Positions 1 to 9,573 of a stretch of 64,000 nt of DNA are shown one piece after another; positions within the stretch are counted from its first letter, which is position 1, and each line of letters begins with the position of its first letter. This stretch comes from Cenococcum geophilum 1.58. Taxonomy: Eukaryota > Ascomycota > Dothideomycetes > Gloniales > Gloniaceae. The DNA lies in assembly GCA_001692895.1 (NCBI GenBank), contig KV748261.1, forward strand, positions 1 through 64,000, in the 5' to 3' direction. The position numbers and the translations under genes are program-made. The notes beneath the pieces were generated by a model. The model was not told the DNA's origin and ran no database searches. It saw only the letters and a program-made list of their open reading frames with translations.

Positions 1-65
1 GAGCTTCGACCGGAGCTTTAAGCAGAGCCTCGTGCAGAGCCTTGTGCAGAGCTTTATATAGAGTT

Positions 66-203
66 TGTATTCGTGCAGGCGTTCGTGCAGACGTCGTGCA
101 GGCTTCGTGCAGGCTTCGTGCAGGCTTCGTGCAGGCTTCGTGCAGGCTTCGTGCAGGCTTCGTGCAGGCTTTCGTGCAGGCTTTCGTGCAGGCGTTTATG
201 CAG
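66..203. repeat. 11-bp tandem repeat (GGCTTCGTGCA unit)
   Basis: Six perfect copies of GGCTTCGTGCA lie head to tail at 101-166, followed by two 12-bp variants with an extra T (167-190) and a degenerate copy. Looser copies precede the perfect block from about 66. The array reads through as a low-complexity frame but is a minisatellite, not a gene. Confidence 0.9.
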
Positions 204-370
204 GCAGCGGAAGAGCAATAAAGCAGGTAATAAGGCCNAGAGTTAGTCTAGATACAATACATTAGCTATTTAGGTATTTATCTACTATAAATATTAATAT
301 AGGAGGTTAAATNTTAAGGATTGGTAATGGTTAATAGCTCTGGCTAAATATTTACTATTTTAGTGATAAT

Positions 371-690
371 ATTTAAGGCAAAATATAGCAGTAACCATAA
401 CGCCGTTTATAATAATTTTGGTAGCNTTAGAATNGCCTTATAAAGCTCTANAATATAACGTTNGCCGATTATTTATAAAGGCGTTAGTTTGTTATTAATT
501 AATAGTAGTAGAGTTTTAAGCAGAGCTTTAAAGAGGAGATTCGCTTATTTAAGGTGAAATGTAGTAGTAACCACCAGGCCGTTCGCAATAATTTTGGTAG
601 CATTAGAATCGCCCTATAAAGTTCTAGAACATAACGTTGGCCGATTATTTATAAAGGCGTTAGTTCGTTATTGATTAATAGCTAAAGGAT
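371..690. repeat. Direct repeat pair, diverged by transitions
   Basis: A segment of roughly 110 bp beginning at about 391 recurs at about 567 (offset 176). Both carry the block AATAATTTTGGTAGC and end in GATTATTTATAAAGGCG. Most differences between the copies are C/T or G/A, with the first copy richer in T and A. The first copy contains most of the N bases. This is what repeat-induced point mutation would leave on a duplicated element; the mechanism is inferred. Confidence 0.75.
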
Positions 691-1740
691 TTAGTATGGC
701 GCGCGAGTTTGTATAAGAATTACATACAAATCGGCGCGAGGGACTAACAAATTTCCGAACCGTGTACCAGACGACAACAACATAAGATGATTAATCTGTT
801 ATGTAAGCAGCTTATGATTGGTTGATCGTCTGGGACCGAGATAAGGAGGTGATATACCTACGCGTAGCTGACATAAGCTGTACGCGAGGTGTACGCGAGA
901 GCACGGGGCTCTCCTATGGAGGCCCCTGCGGTGGGGTTCCGTGACAAGGGGGGTCCCAGGGGGTCTCCCCCTAGAAAACCTTATCTCTATATATATTAAT
1001 TAAAGTCTATATAATAAAGCTCTAAAATTGATTGGCTTATTACTTATAAACTCGGGTCAAAATTTACGTTGGGGGATCAACGTTCCGCATGTTAATTAGT
1101 GGCGGCTACTGCACTGGCTCATTTGAATCTGTAAATGAGTCGATCGTTCAGTAAGCCTCCATATAAGGCTCTAGATCTGGCTTCGCACAATCCGTGATTA
1201 GTGTTGGTAAGCGATTTGAGTGAGCCTCTCTCTGCTAACTAGGCCTCTATCGCGACTCCTAATCGAGAAGCTTCTTAAACACCTCGGGCCTTATACGATT
1301 CAGATTTATAAGTCGTTGCTTATAGCCGTAGAGCAACTGCAACGTCTACTTTGTTCCCCGCCATATATTAGTATGCTAAGTACGAACACCCCCTAGAAAT
1401 AAACTCATGGCGATTATAAAGGTCAAAATAATAACATCAGGTAAGGCTTGTAAATGTAACAGTAGTATCGCGATCGGGGTATATGGAGTCGCCATATCAC
1501 AAAAAGTCGTTACTTTGGCGCGTATATAAGAGCTCCATATTGGTATGGAATACGGAACGGAGGCTTGAAGGCAATATATTGAAACGGTGCCAGGAACCTC
1601 ATTTTAACTACCGTATATAGTATAGCTTGCAAATTTGACGCGCTTACCGATACGGAGGAGCTCCATATTCAAAAGTCGTCATATTTACCGAACGACCACC
1701 TCATATTCAGATTTGAGCTCCGTTTCGGTTGGATATGGAG

Positions 1741-1761
1741 GTGCAACCGAACGGCCCCTAA
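1741..1761. repeat. Right end of a Harbinger-like MITE
   Basis: The sequence GTGCAACCGAACGGCCCC followed by TAA matches the right ends of the two complete MITEs at 22376-22699 and 43082-43569. A matching left end was not identified upstream, so this is recorded as a lone terminus, possibly of an older copy. Confidence 0.5.
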
Positions 1762-2671
1762 AGGGTTCAAAAACTACTAAAAATTTTAAAGTTAAATAGT
1801 TTAAAACCCACTATATTTTTTTTTATGTTTATATTCTCATCCACCTATGTGGTGTCTATACTCTATATAAATTTTATTGGTTTTTATTAATGTTTAGCCT
1901 ACTAAATAGATTTAGTGGGCTTGGGGAAATCGTGTTAGGTGGGGACCGTGCGTTAGGTGATAAAATATGGTAAGGCTCAACTTAACCACTAGAAAACGAA
2001 GCGTGTGGTAGTCCCTCCTTAAAAAAATATACCTTTTCCTAATAAGAGGCACTGGTAGATAATATGAAAAAGTGAACCAAAAAAAAACTCTGCCTCCATT
2101 GAGAATAACTCAAGACTTCGACGTCGCAGTAAGCTACTACTAGCCTAGTAAATGGGATTAGCTATTACACATTTTAAATTGTCATTCCAACTTACGTCGC
2201 ACTCTACCATCTGAGTTATAGAGGCGAGATATATAAAATATGAACGCTTAAAGATATTATATATCAATCAAAATAATAATTTAAAGGGGATCTCGCCCTC
2301 AACATCGCTTCATATGGCATTTGACACTTTTCGTATTAGGCGCTTTTGGCGCTTTTGCTTGAGCGCCCAGTTTCGGGACCCAGGGACGCCAAAATGGGGA
2401 CCCTCCGAAACCACTGCACGTATGTACACACGCGAGCGAGACCGTACCATCACCCTCGGATCTATGTTGGAAATGAGGCCACCCATTTTTTGAGAGGCGC
2501 TCCGTGGTCAGGTTACTTATATGATGCCTTCCACTCGCTCCGCTGTTGCTATTCTTCTATCCTAAATACCTGAACAAGTATTGTTGACCCCTAAAGGCCC
2601 CCTTACCCCTTTTCTCCCCTTCTCGCGTCTTCATCCTATCTTATTCAATTTCGCTACTTCATTCAGTCCTA

Positions 2672-3715
2672 ATGTCGACCCAGGGCTCAGCTCACAGCCT
2701 ATTCGAGCGGGCCCGGCTCAGAGGCTCCGAGCGGAACAAAGATCTTCTTGTTAATGGGGAAGAAGTGAAAAAGGAACTTCAACCGTCCACAAAAGGGAAT
2801 TACACCCGCGCTCTAGCGCTTTGGCAGGAGTAAGTGAACTCGCTGGGGTATAGGAAGGATATTTTCTGACGCCTTTGCTCTTCTACGGAGAGCAGGTATG
2901 AGATTCGACATCCCGGTTCTACTCCGACCAGCATCGAGGCGTCGAAAGACTTTGTGAGGATTGTTGCCCCTGGTATTGGGGGAAAGTACGAGGATGCTGA
3001 TGCATGTTTGAGCTCCGTCGTCCAGACCTACAAAAATTTCACTGCTGGCTGGCGGTGGGCCGGCCATGAAAAGATTGACAGGGTAACGCTGTCTGCCTCG
3101 AACGTAAGTCTCTAATTATTGAAGTGGCTCCGACTTCATTGAGATCACTCTCTCTAATAATCGTATAGTTCATCAAGTATCCTTTACAAGACGAGCTCCA
3201 GCTGGCACGCAGGAAGCGCGTGAGGCGCTACGGCACCATAATTCACTTTCTTTGCCTTGGAACACAGCTGCGGCAAAACGACTAGCACATGTACGAAAAG
3301 CCTGGAATCAGAGTGGATGTGTGGGCAGAGATCCAGCTCAACGCCTTTACTTCAGCTAGAGTGGGTGAATTTCTAGAATCGACTTGCCGTGCAGGCTCTG
3401 GTAGAGGCCTACATTACCAAGTAAGTGCTCATTCCAGTCTAGATCATCGGTAGCGAACGCTATTAGCTAAATTAAACCTAATAGGACGTTACCTTTACTG
3501 TCTTTAGCAATGAACACGGGAAGGCAGAGTTTGCCATGCAAGTGGTAAAGGACGCGAAAGGCATGACGTCCACACCTGATAAAAGGTGATTGTCCACTCC
3601 TCCAGGTATCTGAATGATACTTAAGCGCTGGTAACTATGTAAAAGACCAGAGCACTCGTTGCACGAGGGCCTGGAGCCTCGGCCACTCTTTTGCAATCCA
3701 CTCCTTAATAGCTAA
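2672..3715 (+). pseudogene. DUF3435 (FluG-domain/tyrosine recombinase-like) relic
   Basis: Five exons can be joined in phase: 2672-2829, 2896-3103, 3169-3420, 3485-3585 and 3646-3715. The product has the hallmarks of fungal DUF3435 (FluG-domain) proteins: an N-terminal helix region with ALALWQEYE, then SKDFVRIVAPGI, YPLQDELQLARRKRVRRYG, YEKPGIRV, SARVGEFLEST, DAKGMTSTPDKRPEHSL and FCNPLL. Exon 3 has an in-frame TAG at 3283-3285, where the family normally has tryptophan before HMYEKPGIRV. After FCNPLLNS the frame stops at 3713, so the C-terminal half, including any catalytic tyrosine region, is missing. DUF3435 is the family of Starship captain recombinases and of many chromosomal relatives; which subgroup this belongs to cannot be told from the fragment. 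It sits in repeat-rich DNA. Confidence 0.82.
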
Positions 3716-4149
3716 GAGCTTTTAAAGCTTTTAGTAATACTCTTTGCTTAATTAGCGGCCGTTACGACGGTAATTAATAGAATAAGGCGATAGATTATAT
3801 ACTTGGGCAAGGAAGTGGTTAGACAGGTTAAGATTAGCTTTTAATAATTAAAGAACAACCTATATTCGAGCTTCCTTATTAAGCGATAGCAGTTGGGGAG
3901 GGGTGGGGGGGGGGGGGTGCAGAGGACATAGTGATGGTGTAGTAAAGGGGTATTTTGATCAAAAAGAGAGCGGTTTGAATCACACGATCGGCAAACCGGC
4001 TCGAGTGAGTGGCTGACTCGTATGGGTGGCTAAGATGTTAACTCTCTTCGCTAGATTCAAGGACCGAAATCATGGGTATATCATCCTTCTTTACTCGAAC
4101 TAAGAAACTAACTCAGAATCCCGCCACATCTAATATCTCGAAGAGCGAA
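3716..4149. other. Intergenic, poly-G tract, no gene seen
   Basis: AT-rich sequence directly follows the truncated recombinase relic. A G-rich homopolymer tract lies at about 3898-3919. Nothing coding was found before the stop codon of the minus-strand gene at 4150. Confidence 0.7.
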
Positions 4150-6533
4150 TTACGGGCCGAGCGTATCCGAACATCCCACAAATCCATTTAAATTTGGTGC
4201 ACCTGTGTGTGTAATGCTTCCAGAATAATCGCACATACCCCCCTTAAAATCAAAAATCACCCTATCTGGTCCGGGAGCCTCTCCGGCATAGACCGTCCCT
4301 CCTATTAACATGGGAAACTCATACCAGGGAAAATTGGTCCTGAAAGTTGTAAATCCTTCCATGTTTCTATACTGATGAGGATAGCGTTGCTGGCCGACAG
4401 TAGTGTTGCCACGGAGGTGACGACAGCCTTCATCCTGGGCGGCGCGGACTTGAACCGGCGTATAGACGTGCGCGGAGGTCCCGTTGCCACAGATTACGTT
4501 GGGGTCTGTGGTAGAGGACGCGCTGGAGGAGGACTTGGATACTGTGGATGTAATGGGTCTGATAATGGGAGTTGAGCTGGTGGTGTGAGAACAGCATTGG
4601 ACATCTGATGGTCCAGGGCAATGGTTGGGTGTTGAGTTGCCTTCCTCAGCTACGCATGCCAGTGCAGGTGGGGGGCTTGTGGCAGCATTGAATGTCGGTT
4701 CCGCCGGGGCAATGACCCGGTTCGGAGTAGTACCCGCCTTTGGCAGAGCAGGCGCTGGTGCTAATGCAGGTTCCCGAGACACCGGAATTGACGGTACAAG
4801 TGGCCGGGCTAGTTGAAGAGGGTGCGGGCGCTGAGGATGCTGTGTCAGGCGACTGGTGACAACATTGGATGTCGGTGCCGCCAGGACAATAACCAGCCGT
4901 ATGAGTCCAGCCTGAGCCTTTGGTGGAGCAGGATGAGGTGGGGATGCAAGTGGCGCTTGCCCCAAACTTGAGTGTGCAAGAGTTGCTACTATCGGATGGG
5001 GTGGGAGACGGCCTGCTTTTAGATATAGAACCCGAGGCAGCAATACTGGTTGGTGAGGGTGAGCTAGGACCAAATGGGAAACAAAGCTCTGCGAGAGGAA
5101 AGTTGCTGGTGCCGAGAGTAAAGCTGAGGTCGCTCGAAGATGAATCCACCGGTTTAGCATCGATTACGAGCTTTGCACCAATAGCGAGATTTGCAGAGAC
5201 GCCCTGGGTCTTGGTGCTATCACAGACCCCTGATGTTGATACTTCATAGACGAACGTTCCAGTGAGATCGATAAGGCGGAGCTGGAGCTCGACTTCATAA
5301 CCGAAGCCCAGAGCTTCTGCTTTGAGTGCAAGAGTCGGGGCAAGATATGCTTCTACTTGGGCCTGTATTTCAGCGTCTACCTCAAATGGATAGGTGCCAA
5401 TGGATGGCATCCAAGAGCTATGTCTGAAGTCCGTCGGATTGAGAAGGTTAACTTCAGCGTATGCTGTGTCGGGGATGGTCGCATAAGCGCCGCCAGTCAC
5501 TACAGCTTTCGCTTGCAAGGAGTTTAGGGCGATGCCAACGACGAGATCAATGGTTGGTCCAATAGTTACGACTTCTGGTATCTCGATCGTTGCTGGCGTG
5601 GGGAATGATAATGGGGTCCATTCCTTCTTTTTACTGCTGGCGAGCTTTCCAGCCAAGGACCACTGGAGCTTCGCATCGACCCTGACCCCGGATGGTGACA
5701 CTTTGACACTTGCTCCTGTCGGCACGCCCAGCCAAGTTGAGATGATTAGCTCGATATTGAAATGGCCGCTTGTACCACAGGTAACACAGGTGAGTGATGT
5801 GCTGTAATCACCCTCGCTTAAGCTAACTGAGAAGGGTAGATTCAGATCGAACGGGATGCTGACGTCCTTGGTGTAGTCGCGCTTCGCACGTTGAAGAGCA
5901 GTCTGATTGGCTGTGACTACTTGGCCGACCTTCAGATCGTAAGAATGCGCGACATCCTTCCAGCTTTTTGTGATGCCGTTGAGCTTTGCTCTATTTGCCG
6001 TCTCATCAAATTCCAGGCTTGAAATTACAAAAGGTTGTCTATGCTGGTTCCAGCCGCACTGCTGAGCGCCGGCGACGATTATGAAGCTTCTATTGGCCTC
6101 TCCATTCGCCCAGTCCCAAATTTGCTTTGCCTTTTGGAAAGTCGCGTCATCTTTAAAGGTCATCGAAATACTAGACTGGTTGCATGTTATGGACGTAGTG
6201 AGGTTTACGAATTTCTCCATGTTGATAATGTGCTTATCATCTTCGGGAGTATAGACTGTGAGGTTTCCGAGAACGGAGCCGTCTAAACAGCATGAGCCGC
6301 GGACTTAATGCCATTCATATCTACGGGCGAATTTACTTGCCTTCTAATCCCCAAAGAAATGTTTCGTAGTTCTGGAGGTCTAACAGTGATGAGTCGCGCC
6401 TAGTCAAGTCGCTGTAAACGAGAGCTCCTGAGTAGACACCCTCAATAGGCTTCAGTGACTGAGCAACAGCATTTGAGATGCAGAGAGGGAGCAGAGCTCC
6501 AAATAACCACTTTGACCTAAAAAAGTGCAACAT
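4150..6533 (-). CDS. Secreted DUF7029/DUF7223-like, Cys-repeat, RNase T1-like protein (frameshifted)
   Basis: Exon 1 (6533-6341) encodes a signal peptide (hydrophobic core LFGALLPLCISNAVA). It joins exon 2 (from 6282) through a GC-AG intron, 6340-6283. The body has the look of fungal DUF7029 (ITCNQSSISMTF, WDWAN, CGWNQHRQPFVISS, SWKDVAHSYDL) followed by a DUF7223-like beta-rich region. Then come serine/proline linkers and two cysteine modules, each ending in CPGGTDIQCC. A third module and a C-terminal domain lie in a different frame, entered at the G6/C6 run at 4670-4675. That domain is guanyl-specific RNase T1-like: YPHQY, YEFPML, PDRVIFD and ITHTGAP hold the expected Tyr/His, Glu, Arg and His catalytic residues. 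Either a 1-nt sequence error or a real frameshift separates the two parts. Family names for the middle are from memory of motif patterns; the RNase call is firm. Confidence 0.78.
6283..6340 (-). other. GC-AG intron
   Basis: The donor reads AG|GCAAGT and the acceptor TTTAG on the minus strand, 58 nt. Removing it keeps phase and yields a continuous protein (exon 1 ends WGLE, exon 2 begins GSVLGNLTVY). No GT donor nearby gives an open join. Confidence 0.7.
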
Positions 6534-7972
6534 GATAGCGATGTAACGAAGGGCCAGTGTAGCGATTGATTCAACCCCACTGTCATACTAGGCCAAACGA
6601 AAAGGTCGGCTTTTATGATTGAGCGAACTGTACGGCTAGGTCCTCCAATGGAGCTGTACGAGGCCATCGTATTTGACGTATCTCCAAACTCATCAGGAAT
6701 ATAAAGGACCATCTTGCCAAGATTGCTGTCAGCCTTGCCATCTGAGATCTGTGCCCTTATTTAGCTGGCCAGGAGAGAGCACTGCCTCAGCCGACTGAAA
6801 ACGGTTAGCGCGGAGCGCGATCTCAAAATAGACTGGTTGTTCTAGCAGAACACCTGCTACAACACTTGCCCGAATCAGTATGGCGCTTGCTCTCACCCCT
6901 GCCCCCCTTGTATGTGGCTTGCACAGTAAAATGAGGTGGTTTACACAACTCTTGCCAAGGAGGTGGATGGTGGATCAGTTGTGCCACCTGGTGGGCATAC
7001 AGGGTGTACGAGCTCCGGTGTCTGCCTTATGTGCGTGCGCAACACAGCAATTTCCGTAATCACCAGTTAAGTGCACCATCTAGCGTAGATGCCGTGCGCT
7101 TGCCAAAAGCGCTGTGCACCCGCAAGAAAGGCAAAGCCTTTAATTTTTTAAGCTCAATTACAAGAGTTAAACTGGAATCCCCTAGTGGGGGGCACTAAGC
7201 TCGGACCCCTAGAACCCGGCCCAGAACTCGGCTGCCTAACCCCACCGGCCACCGCCCCATGGCTGGATGAGCCCGAGAGATGGTACTCGTTTGTGGTGCT
7301 GCTGGCGAACGGGGTCATGATCACGACTATGACGTTGATACCGACGCTAAAGAATCCCACCGTCAGCCTGGCCATCATGAAGTGAGTCTTCACCGTAGAT
7401 AAAGACTCCCATCCCACGGACCTGTTGGGTGTCGCCGACACCAATATTATATACTACAAGTCTTACCAGCCAACATACCGGCGAAGCGCACCTCACTCAA
7501 CGTTCGGCTAGTGATGGAGAGCGGCGAGCTATTCTATCCCGACGACCTCCCCAAGGGTATGAAGATAGCAGAAACGTTTTCATATTTTGGGGTGTTTTTG
7601 ATGGGCAGCCAATCGCAGCATGGGGAAATTCGGAGCGGATGTCTGGTCTGTAGCATTAAAGATATTAAAAGTAACTAACTAGTAGCCAAGTTTTAAGACT
7701 CTGAAAAATAAAATCTGATTGATTGAATTAGTTGGATTAGTTGAGCCAGCATTGAGCGGACTAGGCGAGTTGGGTTGAGTTGATTTGAGCTGAGCTGAGC
7801 TAATTTGAGCGCGGATATCTGTAACTTATTTGTCAGGTTTGTTGCGACACTAGGCATCTTCCTAGCCCGTGATGGCGCGTCTTCCTCCCTCCACGCGCCC
7901 GCGTGCTACCCTCGCTGCTACCACCTCACCACCAAACCTCGTCCACAACCACCTCTTCCCAGCACCCATACA
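6534..7972. other. Intergenic, mostly non-coding
   Basis: This is the upstream region of the minus-strand secreted-protein gene and of the plus-strand gene at 7973. It holds one possible gene remnant (7185-7673, listed separately). At 7740-7810 there is a run of imperfect GAGTTGAG/GAGCTGAG repeats. No other coding signal was seen. Confidence 0.6.
7185..7673 (+). pseudogene. Possible membrane-protein gene remnant
   Basis: A plus-strand frame at about 7185-7379 encodes a proline-rich lead followed by a hydrophobic stretch (WYSFVVLLANGVMITTMTL). About 130 nt further, another frame encodes LVMESGELFYPDDLPKGM and a weakly hydrophobic tail ending at about 7673. A GTGAGT donor lies at the end of the first piece, but no acceptor was found that joins the two cleanly, and no upstream start exon was recognised. 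It could be an eroded gene or chance. I do not recognise the family. Confidence 0.25.
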
Positions 7973-9197
7973 ATGCCACCTCCGCCGCCAGTGGTAGGCC
8001 TCACACACACCTGCTTGTCTATTTCACTGCCCTGATAATCACTTATGTCCATTCTAGACCCCCTCCCCGCACCGCTTTCTCCCACCCAGTGCTCCTCGCA
8101 TTGCGAAGCCAACGCCCGCAGGTGGTCTGCAGCACAACCACAGCACTCACTCCTTTCAGACACCAATTCAACAACCCTCTCAAAGGCCTCAGTTTGTTCC
8201 AATATCCTCATCTCGGCAACCTACACCAGCCCATCGCTTCGCTTTTCCATCACCCCGACCCGCACACAATGGCGAGCGTGCTGAAACGCCTCACGCTGAG
8301 CCACCGTGGGTCCAGACTCCGAGATTAACACGGAAGCTCCAAAGAGTAGAGAGCATCGAAGACCCATCACAAGGTACAGAGGACGGTGGCCCAGAAGACA
8401 ACGCTCACGGCAATACTATCGCGAGGACCATCGAGCTTACGCCCACCACACAAGACGAAGACGATGAAGCAGATATTCTCTTTGCGCCTTCCCACCACAA
8501 ACGCCGTCGTCTCTCCCCTCCTCCACCACCGTCCGCCTATGCTGACGGCTCCCTCAATTCCACCTCTCACCCTCCCGCAACTCCAACATTACCCTCTCAT
8601 CGCTTCCTCCCACCCCGGACACCTGCTTCCTCTTCCATCACCCCATCCACAACCCTTGCGCTCGAAACTTCGGCTCGCCCAACTTTCCTCTTGCCGTCAC
8701 ACACCTCCGCCAACTCACCCCCACGTCCGCTCCCAGACACTTTTTCCCCACAGCGACGAGGTCAGAAATTCGTTCCAGGCGGCCTGGCAAACACGGTTCG
8801 TGGTTGGGTAATCGACATCGCGCATACAGCCTCTCAGCCTTCCACCGGGGCAAGCCATGGGGCTCGAGCATCATGTAATGATGGATGGAGGGTCAGGATA
8901 AAGGTTACGGAATTGAGCCCTCCTGCGGAAGATCCGGAAGGGATGGAGAGGGCCACAGCAGAAATAGGAAGCACCATGCTTCTCGTGCGCGGTACGCTAG
9001 ACTCACTGCCACGCAATGCATCCAACGCCGTACACGGACCCGTAGAAGTACGTGCAATACTCGCTAATCAGGCCGCGCAAAAAGTGAGTGGAGTCAAGAT
9101 TGGCAGGGGCAGTGTCGTTGGAATAAGACCGCCCTGCTGGGATGTGGAACTGAGTGGGGAGAAGTGGATTGTGGCTGCTGATTGGAGTGTTTTGTGA
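7973..9197 (+). CDS. Conserved proline-rich hypothetical, OB-like C-terminal domain
   Basis: Exon 1 (7973-7993, MPPPPPV) joins exon 2 (8058-9197) over a 64-nt intron ending TTCTAG. The frame then stays open for 379 codons, giving about 386 aa. Residues 1-230 are low-complexity (Pro, Ser, Thr, Gln), with an acidic patch (TTQDEDDEADILFAP) and a basic motif HKRRRLSPPPPP that could act as a nuclear localisation signal. The last 150 residues look folded: KFVPGGLANTVRGWVIDIA, then alternating strand-like segments, then VSGVKIGRGSVVGIRPPCWDVEL and EKWIVAADW. The strand pattern and a basic/hydrophobic core suggest an OB-like fold, but this is inference. The family is not recognised. The first intron is weakly supported (GTAGGC donor), so the start could differ. 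Confidence 0.6.
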
Positions 9198-9573
9198 GAA
9201 TGCATCATCTCGCCTACGCAAAGTATTTCTCTCTTTGAAAGGACTAAGAAGGACTTTGAAGACGAAGCCACAGAAATGCCCTCAAATGCAGCTGCCTCCA
9301 TTTTTCCTAGCTAACTCAGCGGATAAAACAAGGTACCGTAGTAGAGATAGCATGAAGAATTCTAGGGAACACGAGAAGCATTCGCACTTACAAATGCTAA
9401 ATGCTTCAGTGTTCCTCTACAATGAGACTTGTGGAATGGAAAGAAAATCAGAACAGCTAAAAGATGGCAGAGCATGTTACTAATTCAGTTTCTAGGAAGA
9501 GACTTCGCACACCGAACCCACAAAATTCTTCTATTCCTTCTAACATTACGAAAGGTGTTGAATCTTCTAGCAT
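9198..9573. other. Intergenic between convergent genes
   Basis: This lies between the stop of the plus-strand gene at 9197 and the end of the broken minus-strand gene at 9574. Short frames here have no family features. It probably holds both 3' untranslated regions. Confidence 0.6.

Larger units (their letters stand above)
1..2671. other. AT-rich repeat tract without an intact gene
   Basis: This stretch has no credible coding region. It combines tandem repeats, a diverged direct repeat, short inverted repeats, long AT-rich stretches and several ambiguous bases (N), all typical of degraded transposon DNA in a fungus. Short open frames here (for example 2346-2573) have no recognisable family features. 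Specific repeats are listed separately. At about 767-774 and 826-833 an 8-bp inverted pair (CCAGACGA / TCGTCTGG) surrounds a smaller palindromic stretch, which could be a decayed element end. Confidence 0.75.

Noticed and set aside
66..203. CRISPR-like array
   Set aside because: Units are contiguous with no spacers, and the genome is eukaryotic.
65..265. 66-codon open frame at the window start
   Set aside because: It is the translation of the 11-bp minisatellite; the repeated residues follow from the DNA repeat.
4920..5249. Plus-strand frame opposite the secreted-protein gene
   Set aside because: It is antisense to a well-supported gene and has no motif of its own.
8367..8874. Minus-strand frames opposite the proline-rich gene
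   Set aside because: Gly/Arg-rich shadows of Pro/Ser codons on the other strand.
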